From assembly GCA_023701135.1 (NCBI GenBank), contig JAMPXP010000017.1, positions 1 through 64,000 on the forward strand: DNA of 64,000 nucleotides, read 5' to 3'. The notes under the pieces were generated by a model, which did not search any database, was not told where the DNA came from, and worked only from the letters and a program-made list of their open reading frames with translations. This document shows positions 26,465 to 33,523 of the stretch, in pieces. The translations under genes were made by a program, and so were the position numbers. The stretch is from Desulfobacula sp. (GTDB taxonomy: Bacteria > Desulfobacterota > Desulfobacteria > Desulfobacterales > Desulfobacteraceae). Within the stretch, counting starts at the first letter, position 1; each line of letters opens with the position of its first letter.

Positions 26465-27163
26465 CTATTGGAAAATATTTCCAAAGACACGGATGGGAAT
26501 TTTTCTGGATGTGTCGGTCCAGATGGTAATGATATCTGTATAGAGTCCGGGTTCTTTTTTGATGTTTTCAACAATGAGTTCGTAACGGGCCGGGTTTGCC
26601 GGGTCGTTTTTTTTGACCTCAAACCGGATGTTTTTGCCGTCCCGAGCAGTGGCCTGGGCGACTTTAAAATTTGTTTCTGGATCTGCAGGCGTGATGGTCA
26701 TGGCGGCGGATAGGGTCTCTCCGGCTTTTCCACTCAGTTCAATATGGCCGGGGTCGAGAAGGGCAAAGGCTTTGACCTGGCCGACCAGTTCCAGTCGAAT
26801 CAAGGGTTGGGCCGGGTCATTGGTATGAATTTTCATTATTTTTCTGACGCTGTGTCCGCCATAGCCATGGGTGGACAATGAAATGGCGATTTTTCCTTCG
26901 CTTCCAGGAAGGATGCGCTTCTCGCTTGAAGCTGCCGTGCACCCTCAGTCAGTGTCTATCTTAAGGATTTCCAGGGGGGCGGTTCCCTTATTTTTCACCA
27001 TAAAATCATGGGTCACCGTATCCCCTTCCCAAACGGATTCAAAATTGAACATCTGCTCCGTTACAACAGCTTCGGGTTTCTGGTCGGCCGGGGCAGGCCC
27101 CGGAAAAACGGTGAGAAGTGCAATCATCAGAAACATAGCAATTGCGGCGGATTTTTTTTTCAT
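26465..27163 (-). CDS. DUF1573 protein, candidate selenoprotein (in-frame TGA at Sec73)
   Basis: Read through one TGA, this is a complete 232-residue DUF1573 protein. A signal peptide (FLMIALLTVFPGPAPA) is followed by EQMFNFESVWEGDTVTHDF and KNKGTAPLEILKIDTD. The TGA at 26947-26945 is followed in the same frame by GCTAASSEKRILPGSEGKI and IHTNDPAQPLIRLELVGQV. DUF1573 proteins normally carry SCGCT at this point, so the TGA replaces exactly the first Cys of CGC, giving D-U-G-C-T. Both sides of the TGA keep frame and family similarity, and a hairpin follows it. I infer selenocysteine; a nonsense mutation or sequencing error remains possible. It sits between MauE-like and permease genes in a thiol-redox series, fitting a redox-active UGC motif in the periplasm. 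Confidence 0.8.
26911..26947 (-). promoter_or_regulatory. Candidate bacterial SECIS hairpin after TGA codon
   Basis: Directly after the TGA (26947-26945) the mRNA can form an outer stem GGGUGC/GCAUCC and a perfect inner stem GCUUC/GAAGC with the six-base loop AAGCGA. The apical loop begins 18 bases after UGA, inside the usual bSECIS distance. The loop has its G at position 4, not in the first two positions as in the common consensus, and there is a 6-base bulge on the 5' side. Confidence 0.5.
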
Positions 27164-27181
27164 GTGAATATCTCCTGAAAA

Positions 27182-27640
27182 TTAAACAATATCAATTTGA
27201 TTTTTATCATAACCGTTTTTTTTATATAAGGTCAAGGCTGCCAGGCCCAGGGCCAGGCACAAAAACAGACCGTCCCTTGCCAGGGTCAGTTTATCCATGG
27301 GGCCTTCCTCCGGACTAGTGGAAAAGCAGCCGCAATTTATGTCCAGGCCTCTGGCCAGGTTAAACATAATGAGCCCCATGAAAATGGTCATTAAAATGGC
27401 AACAAGGCTTGAGGCTCCCATCATCCATCGTTCGAGGATGAGGCAGAACCCCAGGATCAGCTCCAGCCAGGGGAGAATCAGGGCCGTGAGATTGATGAGG
27501 GCGTCGGGCAGAACCTGGTAATTATAGACGGCTTGCGCGAACGCCCAGGGATTACACTGCTTGTCCAGGCTGGCATAAATAAAGACCGCTCCCAGCACTA
27601 TCCGGGCTGAATGATAAAAAAAACGGGAAGATGGATTCAA
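27182..27640 (-). CDS. MauE/DoxX-like membrane redox protein
   Basis: A 152-residue membrane protein with about four helices, of the MauE/DoxX-like group (methylamine utilisation-type). It has DKQCNPWAFAQAVYNYQVLP near residue 26, a pattern seen in these proteins, ALILPWLELILGFCLI in the second helix and NLARGLDINCGCFS near 100, whose CxC probably takes part in disulfide exchange. It begins at TTG 27640 with AAGGAG seven bases upstream, a few bases after the rhodanese stop. MauE partners with thioredoxin-like proteins in other systems, which matches the two thioredoxins and CcdA-like protein in this series. Confidence 0.82.
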   Translation of the reverse strand: MNPSSRFFYHSARIVLGAVFIYASLDKQCNPWAFAQAVYNYQVLPDALINLTALILPWLELILGFCLILERWMMGASSLVAILMTIFMGLIMFNLARGLDINCGCFSTSPEEGPMDKLTLARDGLFLCLALGLAALTLYKKNGYDKNQIDIV

Positions 27641-27652
27641 GGCGTTCTCTCC

Positions 27653-28159
27653 TTATTTATCAGGGGTTTCTATGGGCAGGTTGTTTTCCGTCCAGACGGT
27701 CCAGCCGTTGACCAGGACCCTGGCCTCTGCAAACCCCATGTTTTTGAGGAACAGGGCCAGCTCATGGCTCAGGTTGCAGGATTCTCCGTCACAATAGGTG
27801 ATGACCGGGGTTTGGCGGTCCAATCCGGGGACAACCTGTTGGAAATGGTCATCCACCTCATACCAGGGAAGACTCTTTGCCCCCTTTATATGGCCTTCGT
27901 CAAAAAGGGCTTTGTCTCTTGCATCCAGGAAAACTGCTTTGTTTTCCCTGAAAAGGGCTTCCGCTTCAGGAAGGGAGATGGCCAGGGAGTTGCCGCCATC
28001 CTCCGCCATCCTTGATTCCGCAGACCAATCCTGGACAAAGGGGATGGAATCGGGTCTGATCAGGTTGACGGCCAGGCCTGCCGCCACGGCCAAGAGGAGG
28101 ATGAAGCCGGCCTCTTGAAGGGCTTTCATCAGGTTCTGTCTTAAAACAACGGAGGGCAT
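27653..28159 (-). CDS. Membrane-anchored rhodanese-domain protein
   Basis: A 168-residue protein with one N-terminal helix (AGFILLLAVAAGLAVNLI) and a single rhodanese domain (about 62-160). The active loop is ITYCDGESCNLSHELA near residue 122, with the catalytic Cys in YCDGESC and a second Cys at the end of the loop. Rhodaneses carry sulfane sulfur as a persulfide; here the domain would face the periplasm. AAGGAGCCACCC precedes ATG 28159. It lies between an Fe-S protein and the MauE-like gene, so it may supply or remove sulfane sulfur (or selenium) in the same pathway. Confidence 0.88.
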   Translation of the reverse strand: MPSVVLRQNLMKALQEAGFILLLAVAAGLAVNLIRPDSIPFVQDWSAESRMAEDGGNSLAISLPEAEALFRENKAVFLDARDKALFDEGHIKGAKSLPWYEVDDHFQQVVPGLDRQTPVITYCDGESCNLSHELALFLKNMGFAEARVLVNGWTVWTENNLPIETPDK

Positions 28160-28169
28160 GGGTGGCTCC

Positions 28170-28694
28170 TTAGCATTCCAGGTTAAAACGGCTCATATAA
28201 GCGGACAGTTTCCGGCCTTCTTCAGCTCCGATGCCGGGACAGTCTCCGGGGCCCTTGGCCCCTTCGGCCACCTTGGTGGCAAAGACCATGCAGGTGGGCT
28301 GGCCGCATTCCCGGCAATTGGTTTTGGGCAGAAGTTTCAGGATCTCAATGATACCGGGTCTGGGCAGGCCGGTATAAGAGGGGGTGATGGTGTCCTTTTT
28401 CTCCCAGGCGGAATTGATTTCCGCTTTCAGCCATTCCACTATTTTTCTGGCCTCGGCTTCATCGTTCAGGGCATTGACGGCGATTTTTTTGCCGTGGACC
28501 GTGATCAGTTTTCCCTGGGCCCGGAAAGTGACGGCGGGCGGGTCATTCAGGTATTCAAAGCCACCCAGGACGGCGTTCAGATAGGGCAGGGCCCCGCTGA
28601 CATCCTGGCCCAGATGGGCAAAGCAGTGGACTCCTTTGGCATCGGCCTGGCATTTGGATTTGAATATTTCAAGGGTATAATCTTCCAGCAACAT
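28170..28694 (-). CDS. 4Fe-4S domain protein
   Basis: A 174-residue cytoplasmic protein. The C-terminal part has TNCRECGQPTCMVFATKVAEG and GDCPGI, the CX2CGX3CX16C-like pattern of the 4Fe-4S domain found at the N terminus of the corrinoid iron-sulfur protein and in related redox proteins. The N-terminal half (FKSKCQADAKGVHCFAHLGQDVSGALPYLNAVLGGFEY) is shared with small Fe-S proteins of anaerobes that I know only as hypothetical. The start is ATG 28694 after GAGGACC; an upstream extension to 28868 is proline-rich and overlaps the CcdA-like gene. It may pass electrons to the CcdA-like protein. Confidence 0.82.
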   Translation of the reverse strand: MLLEDYTLEIFKSKCQADAKGVHCFAHLGQDVSGALPYLNAVLGGFEYLNDPPAVTFRAQGKLITVHGKKIAVNALNDEAEARKIVEWLKAEINSAWEKKDTITPSYTGLPRPGIIEILKLLPKTNCRECGQPTCMVFATKVAEGAKGPGDCPGIGAEEGRKLSAYMSRFNLEC

Positions 28695-28716
28695 ATGGTC
28701 CTCTTTTTGTGTTTGA

Positions 28717-29424
28717 TCAAGCGGTAATAAAGGGGTTAATGATAAAATACAGGCCCAGAAGCCCCACCAGGGTTCCGGCCCCTTTGCGGAACCAGGTGCC
28801 TGCGCCTTGCCAGGCGGTATTTTCCATGAGTTTCCGGACGGCGGCGGCGCTGCTCCCCGCAACGGCAATGGGAAGGCAGTGGCCCATGCCGAAAAGAACG
28901 ATCAAAAGGATCCCGGTCATGACTTTTTCCTGGACCGTGATGACGGCCAGGATGGGCGCAATAAATCCGAAGGTGCAGGAGCCGGACAGGATGCCATAGG
29001 CGAGTCCCAGGACAAAGGCCCCGGTCATACCTTTGAGTTTCAGCCGGTATAAAAGCCCGCCGGACAGGGAACATTTTTCAACACCCAGCATGCCCAGGGC
29101 CACCCAGATCAGGATGGCGCCCATGAGGATCTGCCAGTAATTGCCCACATCCCCCAGCATCCGTCCCAGAAGGGCGCAGATACTGCCGATGACGGCGATG
29201 GTAATAAACAGGCCCAGGGTGAAAAGGATGGAATATACCCCTGCCTGCCGGGGCTGGACCATCCTGTCCTGGCCTCCGACATAGCCCACGATCAGGGGAA
29301 TGGAGGCCATGTGGCAGGGACTCAGCAGCACGCTGACCATGCCCCAGATGAAACATCCGGCAGCCGCCAGGAGGGTTCCGCCCGTAATCCATTGGTTGAC
29401 GGTTAAAAAAATCTGATCCAGCAT
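28717..29424 (-). CDS. CcdA/DsbD-type transmembrane electron carrier
   Basis: A 235-residue membrane protein of the CcdA/DsbD transmembrane family, with about six helices. The two conserved cysteines lie in LLSPCHMASIPLIVGYV near residue 36 and SGSCTFGFIAPIL near 150. They carry reducing equivalents from cytoplasmic thioredoxin to periplasmic thiols. AGGAGGAACG precedes ATG 29424. Placement right after two exported thioredoxins suggests it keeps them reduced. Cytochrome c maturation is an alternative use, but no ccs or ccm gene is present here. Confidence 0.9.
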   Translation of the reverse strand: MLDQIFLTVNQWITGGTLLAAAGCFIWGMVSVLLSPCHMASIPLIVGYVGGQDRMVQPRQAGVYSILFTLGLFITIAVIGSICALLGRMLGDVGNYWQILMGAILIWVALGMLGVEKCSLSGGLLYRLKLKGMTGAFVLGLAYGILSGSCTFGFIAPILAVITVQEKVMTGILLIVLFGMGHCLPIAVAGSSAAAVRKLMENTAWQGAGTWFRKGAGTLVGLLGLYFIINPFITA

Positions 29425-29432
29425 CGTTCCTC

Positions 29433-29882
29433 CTAGTCCTTTTTTTCCGGCGGGGAAGGAACTCCCATTTTTGTGAGTTGGGCCACGATGTCCTTCTCAC
29501 TCATGAAGCCTTCATGGCGGTACACTTCCGTTCCTGATGCATCATAAAAGATCTGGGTCGGGATGGCCCGGATCTTGTATTTGGGTGCCTGTTCCTTGTG
29601 TTTCCATACATCGATAAAGGCAATAACCGCCTTGTCCTGGTAATCGGCTTCAAGCTTGGCCATGATGGGGGCCATCATTTTACAGGGAATACATTCCGTG
29701 GCCCCGAGATCGATGAGGGTTACCATTCCTTTTACCGGCAGGCTTTCAAAATCAATACGGGTTCCGTGGGCGTTGGTTCCGGCAGACGAGTCGGCCCCGG
29801 CATCCTGATAGAATTGTGTTTTTACAAGGAGGATCACTGCAAAGGCAATGACACAGATGATAAGGAATCGGGCATGTTTCAT
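29433..29882 (-). CDS. Exported thioredoxin-fold protein (CIPC)
   Basis: A 149-residue protein with an N-terminal membrane anchor or signal (FLIICVIAFAVILLVKT) and a thioredoxin domain with active site GATECIPCKMMAPI near residue 64, the IPTQIFYD cis-Pro segment and a C-terminal helix (SEKDIVAQLTKMG). CIPC in place of CGPC suggests a redox potential different from classic thioredoxin. Its ATG overlaps the previous gene's TAA by one base (TAATG). It closely resembles the thioredoxin half of that previous gene, so the pair arose by duplication. Confidence 0.9.
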   Translation of the reverse strand: MKHARFLIICVIAFAVILLVKTQFYQDAGADSSAGTNAHGTRIDFESLPVKGMVTLIDLGATECIPCKMMAPIMAKLEADYQDKAVIAFIDVWKHKEQAPKYKIRAIPTQIFYDASGTEVYRHEGFMSEKDIVAQLTKMGVPSPPEKKD

Positions 29883-30829
29883 TATTGAACCCCCATTTTT
29901 TGAAGCTGATCCAGCACTTCCTTTTCAGCAAAGAAGCCGGTGTGCCTGAATACCTCGTTTCCGTTTTTATCGAAAAAGACCTGGACCGGGATGGATTGGA
30001 TACCGAAACGGCCTGCCAGGATCTGCTTCTCACGGACATGGACAAATTCGACATTCAAGGTATCAGGGAATTTTTTTCTCAAATTGTCCAGGATGGGCTG
30101 CATCATATCACAGGGGATGCAGCCTGCGGCCCCGAATTCAATCATGCTGGGTTTTCCTGAAGATCTGGCCTTATCCACCGGGTTGTTCTTCATGATACTG
30201 TATTGGGTTTCCAGCCATTTGTGGTTGATCTGCAGACCATGGGCGTCTCCCAGGCCTTTGATATATCCCTGGATAGCCTCCTGTTTTTTTCTTTCCAGGA
30301 GAAAGCTTTTGATATTTTCCCGGACCTGATCAAAGGGGGCGCCCCCCATCATTTCCTTGTTTTCGTCATAAAAAACCTGGGCGTCTGTAGTGGTTACGGT
30401 GACCTCTTTCACCCGGGTGGCCAGGTAAGCACTGATAAGATCGCCTGGGTCTGCATTTTTATCCTGAATTCCGCTTTTCTGGGCTTCCTGGAGAAGGATC
30501 CGCGTAATAATGTCCTGGTCCAGGAGGAAAATCAGGTTTTCCTTAATCTGGTCCTGCAATTTCGGATCATACTGACTGAGGGAGGTTTCAAAGTCCTGAA
30601 GGGAAATTGAGATTCCGGTTCCGGTTTTCAGGAGCATGCCCCTCTCTGCTTCAACCAGCTCAGCAGATTTCAGAAACCGGTCGGAAAGCAGGGGGTACAC
30701 ATCCGAAACCGTTTTGGCCCGGGCCGCCCCGGCCGCAAAACAGAAGGCCGGGATGAGCAGCACCAGGATATGGATGAGGGGTTTGATCATGAAGCGTTTC
30801 ATCATGGGGTGTTTCATTATTGGGTGCAT
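29882..30829 (-). CDS. SurA-N-like chaperone domain fused to thioredoxin
   Basis: A 315-residue exported protein. A signal peptide (PLIHILVLLIPAFCFAAG) is followed by a helical region at about 50-205. Its TTTDAQVFYDENKEMM and FDQVRENIKSFLLERKKQEAI segments resemble the N-terminal chaperone domain of SurA/PpiD-type foldases. No parvulin isomerase domain follows. Instead residues 220-315 are a thioredoxin domain with AAGCIPCDMMQPIL and IPVQVFFDKNGNE. Such a fusion could bind an unfolded or thiol-bearing client and reduce it. The exact start is uncertain: the first ATG (30829) lies very close to AAAGGAA and several in-frame ATGs follow. It ends in a TAATG overlap with the next thioredoxin. Confidence 0.85.
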   Translation of the reverse strand: MHPIMKHPMMKRFMIKPLIHILVLLIPAFCFAAGAARAKTVSDVYPLLSDRFLKSAELVEAERGMLLKTGTGISISLQDFETSLSQYDPKLQDQIKENLIFLLDQDIITRILLQEAQKSGIQDKNADPGDLISAYLATRVKEVTVTTTDAQVFYDENKEMMGGAPFDQVRENIKSFLLERKKQEAIQGYIKGLGDAHGLQINHKWLETQYSIMKNNPVDKARSSGKPSMIEFGAAGCIPCDMMQPILDNLRKKFPDTLNVEFVHVREKQILAGRFGIQSIPVQVFFDKNGNEVFRHTGFFAEKEVLDQLQKMGVQ

Positions 30830-30844
30830 CTTCCTTTAAAAATG

Positions 30845-31264
30845 TTATCCGCAGCAGTTTGCCTTTTTCGGAGTCAAGGCCGTTCCGGGCTTGATGCCGC
30901 AGGCATCGAAAACCGCAGACTTCACCCTGGCGATATCTTCGGCCCTGAGGCTGAGATTTTTATTTTTTTCAATGCCCAGTTCGGTAATCACCAGATGGTT
31001 TTTCAAGGGCACCTTGGCCTGTTCAAGGATGGCCTTGGCACAACCCACAGGGCAGCCGTCAATGGCTACCATGGTTTCCACATCCCATGCCGACTGAACA
31101 AAGCCGCTCAGTTGGGCTCCGATTCCGGCCAGGCAAAACATTTTGCCGACGCCTTCCCGGGTCAGTTCAATGGCAGCCTGGTTTGAAAGCTGGCCCACGT
31201 TGGATCCGCCTGAACAGGCCAGGATCATGATATTGCCGTTGGATGCACAAAAGTCTTCAGTCAT
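30845..31264 (-). CDS. DGC-domain putative zinc-binding protein (proximal copy)
   Basis: A 139-residue cytoplasmic DGC-family protein. It has MILACSGGSNVGQLSNQAA, KMFCLAGIGAQLSGFVQSA and the name-giving AIDGCPVGCAKAILEQA near residue 73, and ends in KKANCCG. The Cys positions match the distal copy at 23619-24092, so the two are paralogues within one gene series. AGGAGCGATAAA precedes ATG 31264. The conserved cysteines suggest soft-metal or metalloid binding, but that is inference. A wider 82-base gap separates it from the CPKC gene upstream. Confidence 0.87.
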   Translation of the reverse strand: MTEDFCASNGNIMILACSGGSNVGQLSNQAAIELTREGVGKMFCLAGIGAQLSGFVQSAWDVETMVAIDGCPVGCAKAILEQAKVPLKNHLVITELGIEKNKNLSLRAEDIARVKSAVFDACGIKPGTALTPKKANCCG

Positions 31265-31346
31265 TTTATCGCTCCTTTATAAAAAATCTTTTATGGAAAA
31301 ATGAGTATAAAAAATTGATCGTTAGGTTTTTATTAAACCGCCGGCT

Positions 31347-31580
31347 TTATTTTTTCAGCCAGGCTTTGACATCCTCTTTTTTGGGAATCTTTCCCACACA
31401 TTTGACTTCCCCGTCCACCACCACGGCAGGGGTTCCGAAAACACCGTACCCGGCTATTTCCATGACACCGGTGACTTTTTCAATTTTTGCATCCACTCCG
31501 GTTTCGGTGACGGCCTCATTGACAATTTTTAGAGTCTGTTCGCATTTGGGGCAACCGGGCCCCAGTATTTTGATATCCAT
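31347..31580 (-). CDS. Small thioredoxin-like redox-active disulfide protein (CPKC)
   Basis: A 77-residue single-domain thioredoxin/glutaredoxin-like protein of the type named redox-active disulfide protein 2. The active site is LGPGCPKCEQTL near residue 9, with GTPAVVVDGEV as the cis-Pro segment and EDVKAWLKK at the C terminus. A conserved extra cysteine follows in VKCVGKIP. GAGGAGATTATT precedes the ATG. Genes for this protein commonly sit beside UPF0718 permeases and ArsR regulators, as here, where it follows the permease by 30 bases. A cytoplasmic partner that delivers or reduces the permease substrate is plausible. Confidence 0.92.
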   Translation of the reverse strand: MDIKILGPGCPKCEQTLKIVNEAVTETGVDAKIEKVTGVMEIAGYGVFGTPAVVVDGEVKCVGKIPKKEDVKAWLKK

Positions 31581-31610
31581 AATAATCTCCTCAACGTTTA
31601 TTGATTCGGT

Positions 31611-32783
31611 TTATCCGGCAATGACCCCGTAGATCATCCCGGCAAAGGTTGACAGTAAAATGATGATGGAACAAAAAACAAAGGTCTTTTTTGCCCCCAT
31701 GATCCCCCCGATGACCAGCATATTGGGCAGGGACAGGGCTGGGCCGGCCAGCAGCAGGGCCAGGGCAGGGCCCTTGCCCATGCCCGACCCGATCAGTCCC
31801 TGCAGGATCGGCACCTCGGTCAGGGTGGCAAAATACATGAAGGCTCCGGCCACGGAGGCAAATAAATTGGACCAGAGGGAATTGCCGCCCACAAGGGTTT
31901 GAATATACTGTTCCGGGATCAGTGCCGGGTGTCCCGGCCTGCCCAGGAGAAATCCGGCCACAATCACCCCGCCGAACAAAAGGGGGAAGATCTGTTTCAT
32001 GAATCCCCAGGTGGATTCCACCCAGCTTGCACGTTCTTCCTTTTTAAACCAGGCCTTTACCATCCAGGCCAGGGCAACCAGAAGAATGACCGTAATATAC
32101 CATTTGGCGGCAAAAATAGCCGGCCATAGACCGGTGGAACCCGGCGCGGGTTTGGCAAAGGCGGCAAAAACCAGGATCAGGACCATGGTCAAAAGATAGA
32201 TCCCGTCCTGGAAAAGGGTTCTTCCGCTGTCTTCTTCATCCGGAACATAGATCTGTCCTGCTGTCCTGGCTGCATCGTCCTTCCGGAAGATGAGGGCCAT
32301 GAGCAGGCCCGTGATGACGGCGAAAAGGACGGCGCCGATGGCCCGGGCCAGGCCGAGCTGCCATCCCAGGATTTTGGCCGTGAGGGTGATGGCCAGGACA
32401 TTGATGGCCGGGCCTGAATACAAAAAGGCCGTGGCCGGTCCGATACCGGCCCCCCGGGTATAGATCCCGGCAAAGAGCGGTAATACCGTGCAGGAGCATA
32501 CGGCCAGGATGGTACCGGAAATCGAGGCCACGGAATAGGAGAGAATTTTACCGGCCTGTGCCCCGAAATATTTCAGCACCGAAGCCTGGGACACAAAGAC
32601 TGCAATGGCTCCGGCGATGAAAAAGGCCGGGACCAGGCAGGTCAGGACATGCTCCCTGGCATATTCCTGGAGCATCATAAAGGCTTCCAGTCCGGACCGG
32701 CGGACCACCGGGTGGGACCAGGGAATAAAATAGGCCATGAGATACAGGCCCATGAGGGTGAATAATTTTGTCCGTTCTTTCAT
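31611..32783 (-). CDS. UPF0718/ArsP-type permease (proximal copy)
   Basis: A 390-residue permease of the DUF318/UPF0718 family with about eight to ten helices. The first half has ISGTILAVCSCTVLPLFAGIY near residue 88 and ATAFLYSGPAINVLAITLTA; the second half has YFATLTEVPILQGLIGSGMGKGPALALLLAGPALSLP. The paired half-motifs mark an inverted duplication. ArsP members export trivalent methylated arsenicals, but other members carry unknown substrates. AGGAGATCCTCCA precedes ATG 32783. It is the first gene after arsR and heads the redox/permease series, so it is likely the main transporter that ArsR controls. Confidence 0.87.
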   Translation of the reverse strand: MKERTKLFTLMGLYLMAYFIPWSHPVVRRSGLEAFMMLQEYAREHVLTCLVPAFFIAGAIAVFVSQASVLKYFGAQAGKILSYSVASISGTILAVCSCTVLPLFAGIYTRGAGIGPATAFLYSGPAINVLAITLTAKILGWQLGLARAIGAVLFAVITGLLMALIFRKDDAARTAGQIYVPDEEDSGRTLFQDGIYLLTMVLILVFAAFAKPAPGSTGLWPAIFAAKWYITVILLVALAWMVKAWFKKEERASWVESTWGFMKQIFPLLFGGVIVAGFLLGRPGHPALIPEQYIQTLVGGNSLWSNLFASVAGAFMYFATLTEVPILQGLIGSGMGKGPALALLLAGPALSLPNMLVIGGIMGAKKTFVFCSIIILLSTFAGMIYGVIAG

Positions 32784-32831
32784 TGGAGGATCTCCTTTAT
32801 ATATTGTAATCTACAAATACATAAGGATAAA

Positions 32832-33179
32832 TCAGTTCTTATTTAAAATATCGTTTCGATTAATCCCCGGCAACCGGCCGGCCACTTTCTTAATTTCAGG
32901 GTCATCGTTCAGCCAATGGCGCATATTTCCGATGAGGCTGGCGGCAAAGGGGCTCTGGGAACCGTCGGATACTTTATAATTCACCCAGAGCCCGTCTTTT
33001 TGAAAGGCAATGAGTCCAGCATCCTCCAGTATTTTCAGATGCTTGCTGGTGGTGGACTGGGCCTTGTCCAGGGCGGTCTGGATTTCGCACACGCACATGG
33101 TTTTATGCTGGAGCATTTTCAGTATTTTGACCCGTGCCGGGTCGGAAAGGGCCTTCATCACTTTGATAAATTCTTTCAT
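32832..33179 (-). CDS. ArsR-family regulator of the redox/permease series
   Basis: A 115-residue winged-helix repressor. It opens MKEFIKVMKALSDPARVKILKML and has the metal-site segment TMCVCEIQTAL (CVC in helix 3, the arsenite/antimonite site of classic ArsR) and the recognition helix AQSTTSKHLKILEDAGLI. I chose ATG 33179, which has AGGA seven bases upstream; the ATG two codons earlier abuts that site. The permease gene starts 48 bases downstream on the same strand. It is more distant from the ArsR at 15933, so the two may control separate sets. Inducer could be As(III), Sb(III) or an organoarsenical. Confidence 0.9.
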   Translation of the reverse strand: MKEFIKVMKALSDPARVKILKMLQHKTMCVCEIQTALDKAQSTTSKHLKILEDAGLIAFQKDGLWVNYKVSDGSQSPFAASLIGNMRHWLNDDPEIKKVAGRLPGINRNDILNKN

Positions 33180-33215
33180 GGTCATGTCCTATTTATTTAT
33201 ACATTCCGAATTAAT

Positions 33216-33245
33216 GATATAGTCTTGTTCCAAAGGAGGTGTCAA
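33216..33245 (-). promoter_or_regulatory. Candidate promoter of the ArsR-led redox/permease series
   Basis: On the minus strand TTGACA (33240-33245) is separated by 18 bp from TATATC (33216-33221), about 40 bases before the arsR start. Between the -10 and the start codon is AT-rich sequence with CATT-N7-AATG at 33201-33215, a possible ArsR operator. Confidence 0.5.
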
Positions 33246-33523
33246 GAGCTTTTCCCGTCCTTGAATCAAAATAGCCCAATCTTAATATTTCTTTTGCTTG
33301 ACGGCACTCAGCCAATATATCGTTGTAAAAGGATATATAAACATGAATGCCCTTTGTCAATCATTGGAATAAAAACTTGGGAATAAAAACTTGTTCAAAT
33401 TCCTTGGCTTATGGTAAGAATACAATAACGGCAGGGTTTGTGTTCAGAATGGGGTTGAGACCCTCGAACAGATCAAACAAAAACCATGTCCGTTTAAAAT
33501 AAATTCAAAGGAGGTCCTTGGTT
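33246..33523. other. Intergenic region between the ArsR series and the CBS gene
   Basis: This region separates two divergent genes. I find no reading frame or RNA gene I can support. It carries AT-rich stretches near 33280-33350 that may hold the plus-strand promoter, and the AGGAGGT ribosome site of the CBS gene at 33509-33515. Confidence 0.4.

Noticed and set aside
26465-26878. DUF1573 fragment as a separate short gene or pseudogene
   Set aside because: The frame is shared with the upstream piece, both halves match one family, and the TGA lies at a conserved Cys followed by a hairpin. Read-through is the simpler account, though a nonsense mutation is not excluded.
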